Assembly: GCA_030141605.1 (NCBI GenBank) | Contig: JAQGDQ010000549.1 | Span: 64,794-94,793, forward strand | Source: Tubiluchus corallicola | Taxonomy: Eukaryota; Priapulida; Priapulimorpha; Priapulimorphida; Tubiluchidae | Reading direction: 5' to 3' | DNA: 30,000 nucleotides | Shown here: positions 1 to 8,240 of the stretch, in pieces | Layout of the letters: each line of letters starts with the position of its first letter | Numbering within the stretch: position 1 is the first letter of the stretch | Program-made: the position numbers and the translations under genes | The notes under the pieces: generated by a model | The model's input: the letters and a program-made list of their open reading frames with translations, nothing else | Database searches by the model: none | Told to the model about the DNA's origin: nothing

Positions 1-702
1 AACTTTTACAAGAAATAAATTTGTTACATTTCTTAATCATTTTAAGAATAACATCTAACATCTTAAGTACGAGATGGCGCCACCAACCAGTTTGGGCGCC
101 GTGGATAAATACGAATCACACCATTGCAAAACGGAGTATTTGGGCTATGTACAAAGAGGGTAAGTTTTTTAAATCTAATTTAATAGTGACATTAAATTTC
201 AGAGTAATTTTGTATATAATTATCACGCTACATTCGTAACAAGTTTCATTACACACAACTTAACTATAAACTTGATATTTCTCTATTGAGTTTCACTACA
301 AATAACCTTCAATCTCTAGATTATAAAATCATCATGACGATTTGAGTACAAAGTATCGATTTAGGATACAAATTCGTAACAAAGGGCATCGATTTAGGAT
401 GCAAATTCGTAACAAAAGGCATCGATTTAGGATGCACACGGTTTACCAATCGTTAGATTTAAATTACAAGTGGATTGCTAACCGAGGACATGCACAAGTA
501 CTATTACTATTAGCAAGTATAATAAGCAATGACATCAAGTATTGGTTACTCTTTGTGTTTATGATAAAGTTTGTACAGCATTTGCTTGGTTCGCCTGTAG
601 GTTATGCTGTACATGGTCTATCATACAATTAGACACAATTTATCAATAACATTTCTATCATTACTTTTTTTTCAGGTTTATAACAAAGAGCACGTTTTGT
701 GC
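1..702. other. Non-coding DNA downstream of the Pao gene, with a small 33-bp repeat
   Basis: This AT-rich stretch lies on the 3' side of the minus-strand retrotransposon gene. If the element is complete it should be 3' UTR and/or 3' LTR. I compared it by eye with the DNA beyond the putative primer binding site (7658 onward) and saw no matching LTR sequence. Apart from the 33-bp repeat at 346-437 I recognise nothing. An open frame through 342-632 has no ATG at its start and its periodicity comes from the repeat, so I do not call it a gene. Confidence 0.5.
346..437. repeat. 33-bp tandem repeat, about 2.5 copies
   Basis: The motif ATCGATTTAGGAT starts at 355, 388 and 421, exactly 33 bp apart. 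The intervening sequence (AAATTCGTAACAAAGGGC and close variants) is also repeated. The third copy diverges after about 15 bp. Because 33 is a multiple of three, any frame through it gives an 11-residue repeat, but there is no other sign of coding. Confidence 0.85.
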
Positions 703-1097
703 ACAAGGTAAGTATAAGGTAACTCAGGTAAGTAATATTTTAACAACTTAACAAACTTAACAAACAATGTTAACAATAACAGCAACAAGTTGATATTCAG
801 ATGATGTTAACAACAATAGCAATACTAAACAATGCAAGGTATAAGGTAACTTAGGTAAGTAATATTTTAACAACTTACTAAGCAGCTATACAAACAGTGT
901 TAACAATAACAACAACAAGTTGTTATTCAAATGATGTTAACAACAATAGCAATACTAAACAATGCAAGGTATAAGGTAACTTAGGTAAGTAATATTTTAA
1001 CAACTTACTAAGCAGCTATACAAACAGTGTTAACAATAACAACAACAAGTTGTTATTCAAATGATGTTAACAACAATAGCAATACTAAACAATGCAA
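703..1097. repeat. 127-130 bp tandem repeat, three copies
   Basis: ATAAGGTAAC occurs at 714, 841 and 971. Copies two and three are nearly identical over 130 bp, while copy one is shorter and more diverged. Each copy holds a splice-donor-like AGGTAAGTAAT (726, 853, 983) and an AACAACAACAAG-type stretch ending in ACTAAACAATGC. The array lies about 100 bp beyond the stop codon of the Pao gene, so in that orientation it would be 3' UTR or LTR sequence. Confidence 0.9.
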
Positions 1098-1134
1098 AAC
1101 TTATTTACACAATCTCTTCTAGTTTAAGGAAGAG

Positions 1135-1146
1135 CTTCTCCCCTCT
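1135..1146 (-). other. Possible polypurine tract
   Basis: On the minus strand this reads AGAGGGGAGAAG, a 12-nt all-purine run about 57 bp past the stop codon of the Pao gene, where a plus-strand primer is expected. The sequence after it does not begin with TG and has no counterpart at 7658 onward, so its identity as a real tract is doubtful. Confidence 0.25.
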
Positions 1147-1203
1147 GTCTAAGGAGAGGCGAAGATTCGTTGGGAATGCTTTCTTATTAATCTATTACAG
1201 CAT

Positions 1204-4200
1204 TTACTCATCTTCATCAGTTAGCTGTTCTCCAGCTATTGACTTGATTTTTTGACGTGCTGTCAAAGCAGCCTTCCTTTTTGGACGTTTTGATGTGTTT
1301 GATTTTTCAGGTAAATTTGGTAAAGGCGGATCTTGAATTTCTGCAGAAACAAGTGGATATAAATGGAAAATTGATCGGGAAAGAGTTTTCCCCGATGGGA
1401 GCATTACCTCCGCACCTCTAGTGACTCCGTCCGAACTGGAGATCAATTTAATAATTCTGCCATGTTTCCAAGATCCGCGTGGTAAATTTGAATCATAGAT
1501 CAGAACTATATCATTAACCTTTGGTGGAATGGTTACAGTATTTCTTTTAGAGTTTGGCTTTCGTATTTCAGATTGCGTATTCATGCGCAAATGCATTAAA
1601 TACTCGGTTTGCCATAAATGCCAAAATTTATTTGTTAATTTTGTTCCTGCTTTCCATATGTGTAATAATCTTTCTGCTGAAGAAGGTGTTGGATTGAATT
1701 CCGGATCCTCAAAATCCTTTTGACTGTATTCAATCCCAGGAGGGCGATGAGTAGGGGGCAGTACAAAATGATTTGGTGTTAGTATTTCCAAAGTGGAATT
1801 ATCTACATAGCATAATGGTCTTGAATTAATAGTGTACTGGATTTCATTCAAGACTGTTTCTAGATTTTTCCATGCAAGTGGTTGACACAATGTTGTTTTC
1901 CTAAGACACCTTTTGACCAGCCCAATTAATCTTTCCCAATGACCTCCTTGCCAAGCAGCTTTAGGCAAAGTAAATGACCACGAGAAACCATTTTTGCCTG
2001 CAAATTCTTGTAGGCTTTTACTATTCAATAGAGTATTGAAATGTATATCCATTGTTGTTTTGGTCAATCGAAACGCTTTGGCATTATCTGAAAACAATTT
2101 CACTGGGCAACCGTAACGTGATATAAATTGCCTTAACAATAATATAAGTGTTTCAGCTGACAAATCTGAGGCTAACTGCAAATGTACTGCGCGAGTAGTG
2201 AGGCATTCATATAAAAGGATCCAAACCTTTTTAAGGATGAATTTACTTTTACTCACGTAGTGCTTGTGTTGTATTGGGCCTAAGTAATCCATTCCAGTGA
2301 AAGAAAAAGGGGAAGTCGGAGTTAGTCTTTCTTCTGGTAAGGGCTTAAAAGGAGGCGGTCGATAAGGTCCAGATTGAAAACGTTTACAAATCACACAATG
2401 ATTTAGAATTGACTTTATTTCATTTCTCGCATTAGGTACCCAATAATTTCGACGAAATATTGCTAAAACCTGAGATACCCCTGCATGACAATAGACTTTG
2501 TGCAGATGATTTACAATTAATTCTACGAGTTTGGATTTGCCTGGTAGTAAGAGTGGTTGATAGGTAAGAGTATTTTTCTTATTTTCAAATCTGGTTTTGC
2601 ACGCTATCAAACCGTCTTTATTGGTAAAATAGAAAACGTTTGAAGATGCATTTTTGAGTTTGTCTTTAATAAAGTCAGTGTATGCATACTGTGTCCAACA
2701 TAGCCATATTCTTAATGCATTACGTTTCTCTTGTGCTGAAATAACCTTAATAGGAAATTTCATTCCATACAAGAAGGCCTGTATGGCTCTGAAAAGGAAT
2801 GCAGTGACAAATAAAAGCCGATCCAGGGAAGAAAAGTCGTTAATGTTAATAACTCTACCAACAGCTCTATTGCATATGACAATGTCGGAAGCAAGAAACC
2901 CAGTCTCAAAGAGTACTTCCTTTTTATGGGGTACTTCCGAAAGTACCTGTGAGGTTTCCTCCGGAGTAAGAGGCGGTACTGAGCTAGAAGTTGGCCAAAC
3001 ATCTTCATCTTCCAAGAGGAAGCTTGGTCCATGCAGCCAGAATGTATCTATTGGTGTATTAAATACCTTTGTTCCTCGATCAGCTGGGTTGAGTTGAGAT
3101 GATATGTGTCGTATTTCTGTGTCAGGCAAATCCTTTATCTCATTGACTCTGTTTCTAACAAAGACTGATAACTGTTTTTCAGATCTTATCCAATGTATAA
3201 CACAAGAAGAGTCTGTGAAGAGATAAGTCTTGAAAATCGGGATGTCAAGATGTTTTCGTGCGTAAGTGATTGCACGTGTTCCTATAAGAACACCCATAAG
3301 TTCCGAGCGTGGAACAGAAAATTTGTCTGGTGGTACCACCCTCGTCTTTGCAAACAGGAAGTTACACTGGGTAACCAAAGAAGTTCGATCACAGACCCGG
3401 AGATAGAGTACGCAGCAATATGCTTTTTGAGATGCATCAGAGAAGCAGATCAGCACATACTGTGGATCACGGGTAGAAATGTATCTAGGCACACTTACAT
3501 CCTGTATATATTTCATGATTTGCACTGCCTCACGCCATAATTCCAGATTATTGGGAGAAAGCGGAGTATCCCACTGTAATTTTTGTTTCCAGAGAAATGA
3601 AATGAAAACTTTGGCTGAGAGTATCAATGGACCAACGACTCCAAGGGGATCGAAGATCGATGAAGTACAGTGTAAGACTTTTCTCTTCGTGTCTGCTGCA
3701 TCAAAGGATGCGATATCCACCTTTGCAAGTTTTATGACATCATTCTTTCGGTCAAAGTAAAGACCGAGAACCTTTGTGCTACTGTCGAGGACTCTATCAT
3801 ATTCCGGAATTTTGCTTAAGAAGGTATCCGAGGTTGAAAACCATTCTCTCAAGTTGAAGCCTGCTTGGGAAAACAGAGTTTTCACTTCATTGTAAAATGA
3901 AACAGCTTCGGTCACTGTGTTGACCCCTGTTATGAGGTTATCTACATACATGTTTTGCAGTATTTTATTAGAGAGAGGATGACAGCTCTCTTTGAGATGG
4001 TGAGTAATCGTCGCCGCTAAGAGGAATGGAGAGCTAATCGCTCCAAAAGGAACAGAGGTGAACCTAAACACAATAAGATTTTTTTGCGAAAAATCTATTT
4101 TAAAGGGATCTCTGAGCCATAAAAAGCGGGTACAGTCTCTTTCAGATTCTAGTAGGCCTACATTTAGGAAGGCCTTTTCTATATCAGCCAAGATGATAAC

Positions 4201-7200
4201 TTCATGTAGCCTAAAACGCAATAAAATACCCAGAAGCTGAGGCAGGATAACCGGGCCCCGGTAGAGGCAGTCATTAAGGCTGGGGTTGGTGCGTTTTGTC
4301 TTGGCACTTGCGTTGTAAACTGTGCGTAGTTTAGTCGTCTTCCTATCTTCCCTAATAACACAGTGATGGGGAATGTAATGAATAATGGCTCCAGGCTGTG
4401 TATCAGGGGTTACCTCTTCAATGATAGACCTTTTAAGTTGTTCCTGAATATTATCGTTGTAACATTTGAGTAAGTCAGGTTGATCATGCAGCTTTAAAAT
4501 GAGTGATTTTAATAGAGCCAATGCTAGAAAGTAGTTATCTGGGAGAGGCTTATGGTTAATCTTCCAGGGCCAACCGACCATGTAGCGACCATTCCTAAAT
4601 TCGATACTATTTTCGAATCTGCGAACCGCTACCTCATCGTCATTGACACTGGGAGAGTCCATGATTCCTAAGGAATCGAGGGCCCAAAGACGCTCGAGTT
4701 GATAACTTCTTTCTGTGTTTTCTACATTTTCAGATACAGAATCTGCACACATCAGGTTTATCTCAGGTTTAGTGCAATTTGGTGATTCTGTGTTATCCAA
4801 GGATGAATTCCCGGAAAGGCCATCAAACCCAGGTTGAAAACAAAATAATGAGTTTTCTAAACAAATATTAGATTCATTGTTTGCAACAAGGTCTGGGTGG
4901 TCCGGGTCTTCAACTACCCCTCCAAGTATGTAACCTAAAAGACTTGCATGCAGGAAGAGGCCGGGTGACACTTCATGTTTTTCTGCTCCTAGAATTTTGA
5001 GATAATTGCCACACCCAATTAAGAACTGCACGTCACCTCCCTGATTCCCGTTAGGGAGGGTGTCAGCTAGGGAGCCCTCCCACATTTTGAGGTTTGAAAG
5101 TACATGTGATGGAAGACAGGGACGCCCTCCGAACTTCGCAATGAACGGGATTACTCGTACGTTTAGGTGCATCTTAGTACGGTTGTCTTTACTGAACAAT
5201 GTAACCTTTGCTTGATGACACCGTACTGGGACATACCCATCATGGGCAAATGTAGAAACGTTTACATATCTAGGATTTTCCAGTTTCAGATTTAACTGGT
5301 TTGCTAATGACTCTGTAATGTATGTGCCATTACTACCCGAATCCATCAAACCTCTAACTGTGATGCCTGATTTAAGATTATTGGGAACATCAGAGTGGCA
5401 CATTCTCACTAAAACTGTCTGCATAAGTTCAACCTCTGTGCCAGAATTAAACATAACAGTTTCACTGAGCAAATTTTGTTCTAATTTTGTCTTGACAATT
5501 CTGTTATTTTCAACTTTATCGCAAAGTGAAACATGATGTTTTTGGCCACACACAAAACATGTAAATTTGCAGTCAACCTCAGTGTGTTTACTAGAAAGAC
5601 AGACTTTGCAACGTTTACGCTTTTCTACTACTTTAAGTTTTTCTTCTATGGAAAACTTGTTGCAAAGGCCTGAAGAGTGTTTCCGGTTGTCACAATATAG
5701 ACAAGGCATTTTAATGCGGTTATTCTGTGATCTCTTTGCCTTGTCCTTATTGTTACCATTGCTATTAACTCTTTCTGAACCTTTTGGTTTGTAACCTTTA
5801 GCATGTTTTGATTTTTCAGCTGCAGATGTAGTGAGAGACAACTCACTGTTATAAGCCATGTCATCATCATTGCCAACTGCTGTAAGTACACTTTCTTTAA
5901 TCTGAACAGATGCTGCTCTGTGATTGTTTCTACTAATGGGTTTCTTTGAAATTTCTTTAAGGCTTTGAAGCCCACACTCATTAGTAGAAATCTCAAAGTT
6001 GTTCACATATCGATACATAGTATCTATTAATCTCTCTAATTGCCAATTAGAACCAGGAGTAGCATCTGGACAAAGGTTTCTAAGCTGAAAACCCATAGTT
6101 ATGGGAAGTTTCTTAAGAATGCCTGAGACAATGTAATGATCATCGACTGGACGACCTAACACTGTCAATGACCGTATAATGACCTCTATGTCATCAAGAA
6201 ACCTTCGTAAATCTTTGGCGTTGTTTTTGACAGGTTCTATGTCGTCAAGTTGTTTCAGATAACTTGTCACCATGTGATCATTTCCGCCAAAGCGTTTCAT
6301 CAAGTGACCAACAGCAGCAGGATAGTTATTGGCAGTTCTACGGTACGTCTTGATTATTCTATATGCATTCCCTTTCAAACAACCCAACAAGTAATTGAAC
6401 TTTTTACTATCCGTTAAATCGGGTCTTGAGTGTATTTCATCATTAAAAACACTCCAAAATTCTTCAAAATCATCATCACCCTCCCCCGAAAAGGAAGGCA
6501 ATTTAAATTTTGGCAATCTAGTATACACAGTGCTTGCATGACTAACATTCACAGCATTTAGCTGTGATGTCATATTAGGCACAGCAGAAACAGGTGTGCT
6601 TGATACTACAGGTAATCTAGTATACGCAGTGCTTGCATGACTAACGTTCACAGCATTTAGCTGTGATGTCATATTAGGCACAGCAGAAACAGGTGTGCTT
6701 GATACTACAGGTACAGGTTCACTGACCTTCAAGTGACAGGTTTCTAATGACCTAATTCTGGCTTCAATCTTAGCACTAAGTTCAGACAAATTTCTGTTCA
6801 ATGTAATTTTTGAAGCAAGAAATTCTTTAACTTCATCTAAATGGGAACTATCATCTGAACTACAATAAATATATGATAGCTTGTCATACAACTCTGTGAG
6901 CATTTCAGTTGAAAATCTCAAATCAGTAATTGAAGCATTACATCTGTCAACAAAGTTTTGATAATTAGCAATACATTTGTCAAATTCTAAGTCTAACAAT
7001 GTAGTACATGTGAAAATCACCTCACCATAAAGCTGTGAGTTTATTTTCAGGTTCTGGATGAGTATCTTCACCTCCAGCTGGTGTCCATGCAATGGATCTT
7101 TGTCTGGAACCATCTTCGGAATTGCTCCAGTTGCAGCTGTTGGGGTGGCTCCATGTGCTGGGGTAGCTGGAATATGTAGTTGCTGCTCATAGTCCGGTTC

Positions 7201-7380
7201 CTCGTCGTCTGAGTCCTTAGAACCATGGTCCATAATGGTCACTCCTTGCTTTGATGAGTCCTTGTTTGGTTGTATTGGCTGGAATAATTGTCCAGTCCTT
7301 ATGTCATGACCTTTAGGTTCACCCTCCCACGGCGGCGTATAAAGAATAGTCTTGTCGCTTGTGGTTGTTGTGGTGGCCAT
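1204..7380 (-). CDS. BEL/Pao-type LTR retrotransposon Gag-Pol polyprotein, full-length open frame
   Basis: This gene encodes the structural and enzymatic proteins of a BEL/Pao element: particle formation, polyprotein cleavage, reverse transcription and integration. I start at the ATG at 7380 (A at -3, G at +4); the frame runs two codons further up, but only to a TTG. Length is 2058 residues, long but usual in kind for a single-ORF Pao Gag-Pol. Domain order, with residues counted from this ATG: acidic N-terminus; DUF1759-like Gag about 294-450; three zinc knuckles at C560/C563/H568/C573, C591/C594/H599/C604 and C608/C611/C620; aspartic protease DSGS at 680-683; reverse transcriptase with ADIEKAF (D1066), PFGAISSP and YVDN (D1147); RNase H acidic residues D1315, E1360, D1390, D1434; integrase HHCC (H1627, H1632, C1662, C1665) and D1698, D1765, E1816; C-terminal DUF5641-like region about 1940-2015. 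No stops or frameshifts are present. No envelope domain is seen. A 33-residue tandem duplication lies near 224-289. Confidence 0.95.
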   Translation of the reverse strand: MATTTTTSDKTILYTPPWEGEPKGHDIRTGQLFQPIQPNKDSSKQGVTIMDHGSKDSDDEEPDYEQQLHIPATPAHGATPTAATGAIPKMVPDKDPLHGHQLEVKILIQNLKINSQLYGEVIFTCTTLLDLEFDKCIANYQNFVDRCNASITDLRFSTEMLTELYDKLSYIYCSSDDSSHLDEVKEFLASKITLNRNLSELSAKIEARIRSLETCHLKVSEPVPVVSSTPVSAVPNMTSQLNAVNVSHASTAYTRLPVVSSTPVSAVPNMTSQLNAVNVSHASTVYTRLPKFKLPSFSGEGDDDFEEFWSVFNDEIHSRPDLTDSKKFNYLLGCLKGNAYRIIKTYRRTANNYPAAVGHLMKRFGGNDHMVTSYLKQLDDIEPVKNNAKDLRRFLDDIEVIIRSLTVLGRPVDDHYIVSGILKKLPITMGFQLRNLCPDATPGSNWQLERLIDTMYRYVNNFEISTNECGLQSLKEISKKPISRNNHRAASVQIKESVLTAVGNDDDMAYNSELSLTTSAAEKSKHAKGYKPKGSERVNSNGNNKDKAKRSQNNRIKMPCLYCDNRKHSSGLCNKFSIEEKLKVVEKRKRCKVCLSSKHTEVDCKFTCFVCGQKHHVSLCDKVENNRIVKTKLEQNLLSETVMFNSGTEVELMQTVLVRMCHSDVPNNLKSGITVRGLMDSGSNGTYITESLANQLNLKLENPRYVNVSTFAHDGYVPVRCHQAKVTLFSKDNRTKMHLNVRVIPFIAKFGGRPCLPSHVLSNLKMWEGSLADTLPNGNQGGDVQFLIGCGNYLKILGAEKHEVSPGLFLHASLLGYILGGVVEDPDHPDLVANNESNICLENSLFCFQPGFDGLSGNSSLDNTESPNCTKPEINLMCADSVSENVENTERSYQLERLWALDSLGIMDSPSVNDDEVAVRRFENSIEFRNGRYMVGWPWKINHKPLPDNYFLALALLKSLILKLHDQPDLLKCYNDNIQEQLKRSIIEEVTPDTQPGAIIHYIPHHCVIREDRKTTKLRTVYNASAKTKRTNPSLNDCLYRGPVILPQLLGILLRFRLHEVIILADIEKAFLNVGLLESERDCTRFLWLRDPFKIDFSQKNLIVFRFTSVPFGAISSPFLLAATITHHLKESCHPLSNKILQNMYVDNLITGVNTVTEAVSFYNEVKTLFSQAGFNLREWFSTSDTFLSKIPEYDRVLDSSTKVLGLYFDRKNDVIKLAKVDIASFDAADTKRKVLHCTSSIFDPLGVVGPLILSAKVFISFLWKQKLQWDTPLSPNNLELWREAVQIMKYIQDVSVPRYISTRDPQYVLICFSDASQKAYCCVLYLRVCDRTSLVTQCNFLFAKTRVVPPDKFSVPRSELMGVLIGTRAITYARKHLDIPIFKTYLFTDSSCVIHWIRSEKQLSVFVRNRVNEIKDLPDTEIRHISSQLNPADRGTKVFNTPIDTFWLHGPSFLLEDEDVWPTSSSVPPLTPEETSQVLSEVPHKKEVLFETGFLASDIVICNRAVGRVININDFSSLDRLLFVTAFLFRAIQAFLYGMKFPIKVISAQEKRNALRIWLCWTQYAYTDFIKDKLKNASSNVFYFTNKDGLIACKTRFENKKNTLTYQPLLLPGKSKLVELIVNHLHKVYCHAGVSQVLAIFRRNYWVPNARNEIKSILNHCVICKRFQSGPYRPPPFKPLPEERLTPTSPFSFTGMDYLGPIQHKHYVSKSKFILKKVWILLYECLTTRAVHLQLASDLSAETLILLLRQFISRYGCPVKLFSDNAKAFRLTKTTMDIHFNTLLNSKSLQEFAGKNGFSWSFTLPKAAWQGGHWERLIGLVKRCLRKTTLCQPLAWKNLETVLNEIQYTINSRPLCYVDNSTLEILTPNHFVLPPTHRPPGIEYSQKDFEDPEFNPTPSSAERLLHIWKAGTKLTNKFWHLWQTEYLMHLRMNTQSEIRKPNSKRNTVTIPPKVNDIVLIYDSNLPRGSWKHGRIIKLISSSDGVTRGAEVMLPSGKTLSRSIFHLYPLVSAEIQDPPLPNLPEKSNTSKRPKRKAALTARQKIKSIAGEQLTDEDE
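6514..6711 (-). repeat. 99-bp in-frame tandem duplication inside the gag region
   Basis: Two adjacent 99-bp units differ at only a few bases (for example GTATACACAG versus GTATACGCAG). They encode two 33-residue copies differing at about one residue (STAYTRL versus STVYTRL). The unit lies between the N-terminal helical segment and the DUF1759-like domain, in a Ser/Thr/Val-rich linker. Being a multiple of three it keeps the frame. The near identity points to a recent duplication. Confidence 0.95.
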
Positions 7381-7646
7381 ACTCAAACAAGGTTAACTTG
7401 CAGTCGTCTGGATTCCAAATTAGAAGCACCAATACTGTCCATATATTTAGCACTCAGTATAAACAGGAACAGAGTAACTGTATCACTTGGTTTGCAGGCT
7501 TATACCAAGCAAACTGATTTCTTTTCCAAGCAGAGCAACTGTATCACCTGGTTTGTAGCTTTGTAGATATCAAACTGATTTTTTTCCTTTCAAATAAAGT
7601 CCTAGCATAATTCCCTTGGTTCTATAAACTTGTACAAAATGAAGAA
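7381..7646 (-). other. 5' leader of the Pao element
   Basis: About 270 bp lie between the putative primer binding site and the gag start. This is the expected place for the untranslated leader. It contains a 61-bp tandem duplication (7470-7592). No conserved packaging signal can be recognised by eye. Confidence 0.6.
7470..7592. repeat. 61-bp direct repeat, two copies
   Basis: CAGAGTAACTGTATCACTTG at 7470 recurs as CAGAGCAACTGTATCACCTG at 7531. Similarity continues through GGTTTG, AAACTGATTT and a T/C-rich tail. The copies differ at roughly one base in six, so this duplication is older than the 99-bp one in gag. Confidence 0.85.
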
Positions 7647-7657
7647 TTTCGGCACCA
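7647..7657 (-). other. Putative primer binding site for tRNA-Phe
   Basis: On the minus strand this reads TGGTGCCGAAA, complementary to the 3' end of the common eukaryotic tRNA-Phe (TTTCGGCACCA). It lies about 270 bp upstream of the gag ATG, as expected for minus-strand priming. The bases just upstream end in CACA, matching the usual CA end of an LTR, so the 5' LTR would begin at 7658 on the plus strand with TGTG. The match stops after 11 nt; many functional sites match further. Confidence 0.6.
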
Positions 7658-7960
7658 TGTGAAAAATGTCTAAAGGTAACATAGCTAAGACATCAGTATA
7701 TTGCAGAACACAGGTGAGTTTATTTATACAAATCAGTTAGTCATACAAATTATCCACAGCACATGTTGATTCTATGCTCTCTGACAGCCAACTGCCCAGG
7801 TAAGTTTTCTATAAAGCAAGGAAGCCAGCAATTCTATGAAGGGTAAATGTTATGCATACTACATAGTTCAAGGATAAAAGTTTAGACTGTATATTAAGAA
7901 ATAGACTTATTTTACAGCTGAAATTTCTTGTGTGGGATTTTTAATGTTTTAACCAGAGAC
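7658..7960 (-). other. Probable start of the 5' LTR; outer boundary not determined
   Basis: By position this sequence should be the R/U5 end of the 5' LTR, starting with TG on the plus strand next to the primer binding site. Without a second copy in the window the far boundary cannot be set; the end given is arbitrary. No matching sequence is found at 1-1203. Confidence 0.3.
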
Positions 7961-7990
7961 TACAATAATATGACATAATGAACAAAAATA

Positions 7991-8033
7991 ATGACATATG
8001 ACATAATAATAAAAAATAATGACATATGACATC
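7991..8033. repeat. 28-bp direct repeat
   Basis: ATGACATATGACAT occurs at 7991 and 8019, with an A/T-rich spacer, and a partial relative lies at about 7969. This is a short A/T-rich tandem duplication of no evident function. Confidence 0.7.
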
Positions 8034-8140
8034 GTGAACTTCACGACACCATCACCCACACTACTTCCACATTTTTTCTTTTGTAAAACAATCATTCTAC
8101 CGCTATATTTCTCTCTTTCCATCGTCCATAATAGTTTTAC

Positions 8141-8240
8141 GTTTCTCTCCGTCCAACGAACATACTACTTTCATATTTTTCTCTCCGTCCAACGACCTTA
8201 CTACTTTCATATTTTTCTCTCCGTCCAACGGCCATACTAC
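8141..8240. repeat. 36-bp tandem repeat, about three copies
   Basis: GTCCAACG occurs at 8151, 8187 and 8223, exactly 36 bp apart, with TACTACTTTCATATTTTTCT between. Open frames through it give a 12-residue repeat but have no further coding support. Confidence 0.9.

Noticed and set aside
342-632. Plus-strand open frame with an 11-residue repeat
   Set aside because: It begins at TTG, not ATG; the periodicity is a by-product of the 33-bp tandem repeat, and no domain is seen.
640-680. A-rich tract (minus strand) as polypurine tract, with an LTR ending ...CTATCA at 660
   Set aside because: The expected matching LTR end is not found to the right of 7658.
850-1110. Left LTR ending near ACTTATTTACA, compared with ACTTATTTTACA at about 7908
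   Set aside because: Similarity is limited to about 11 bp; the preceding 250 bp do not align.
2654-3097. 147-residue plus-strand open frame
   Set aside because: It is antisense to the well-supported Pao polyprotein and has no recognisable features.
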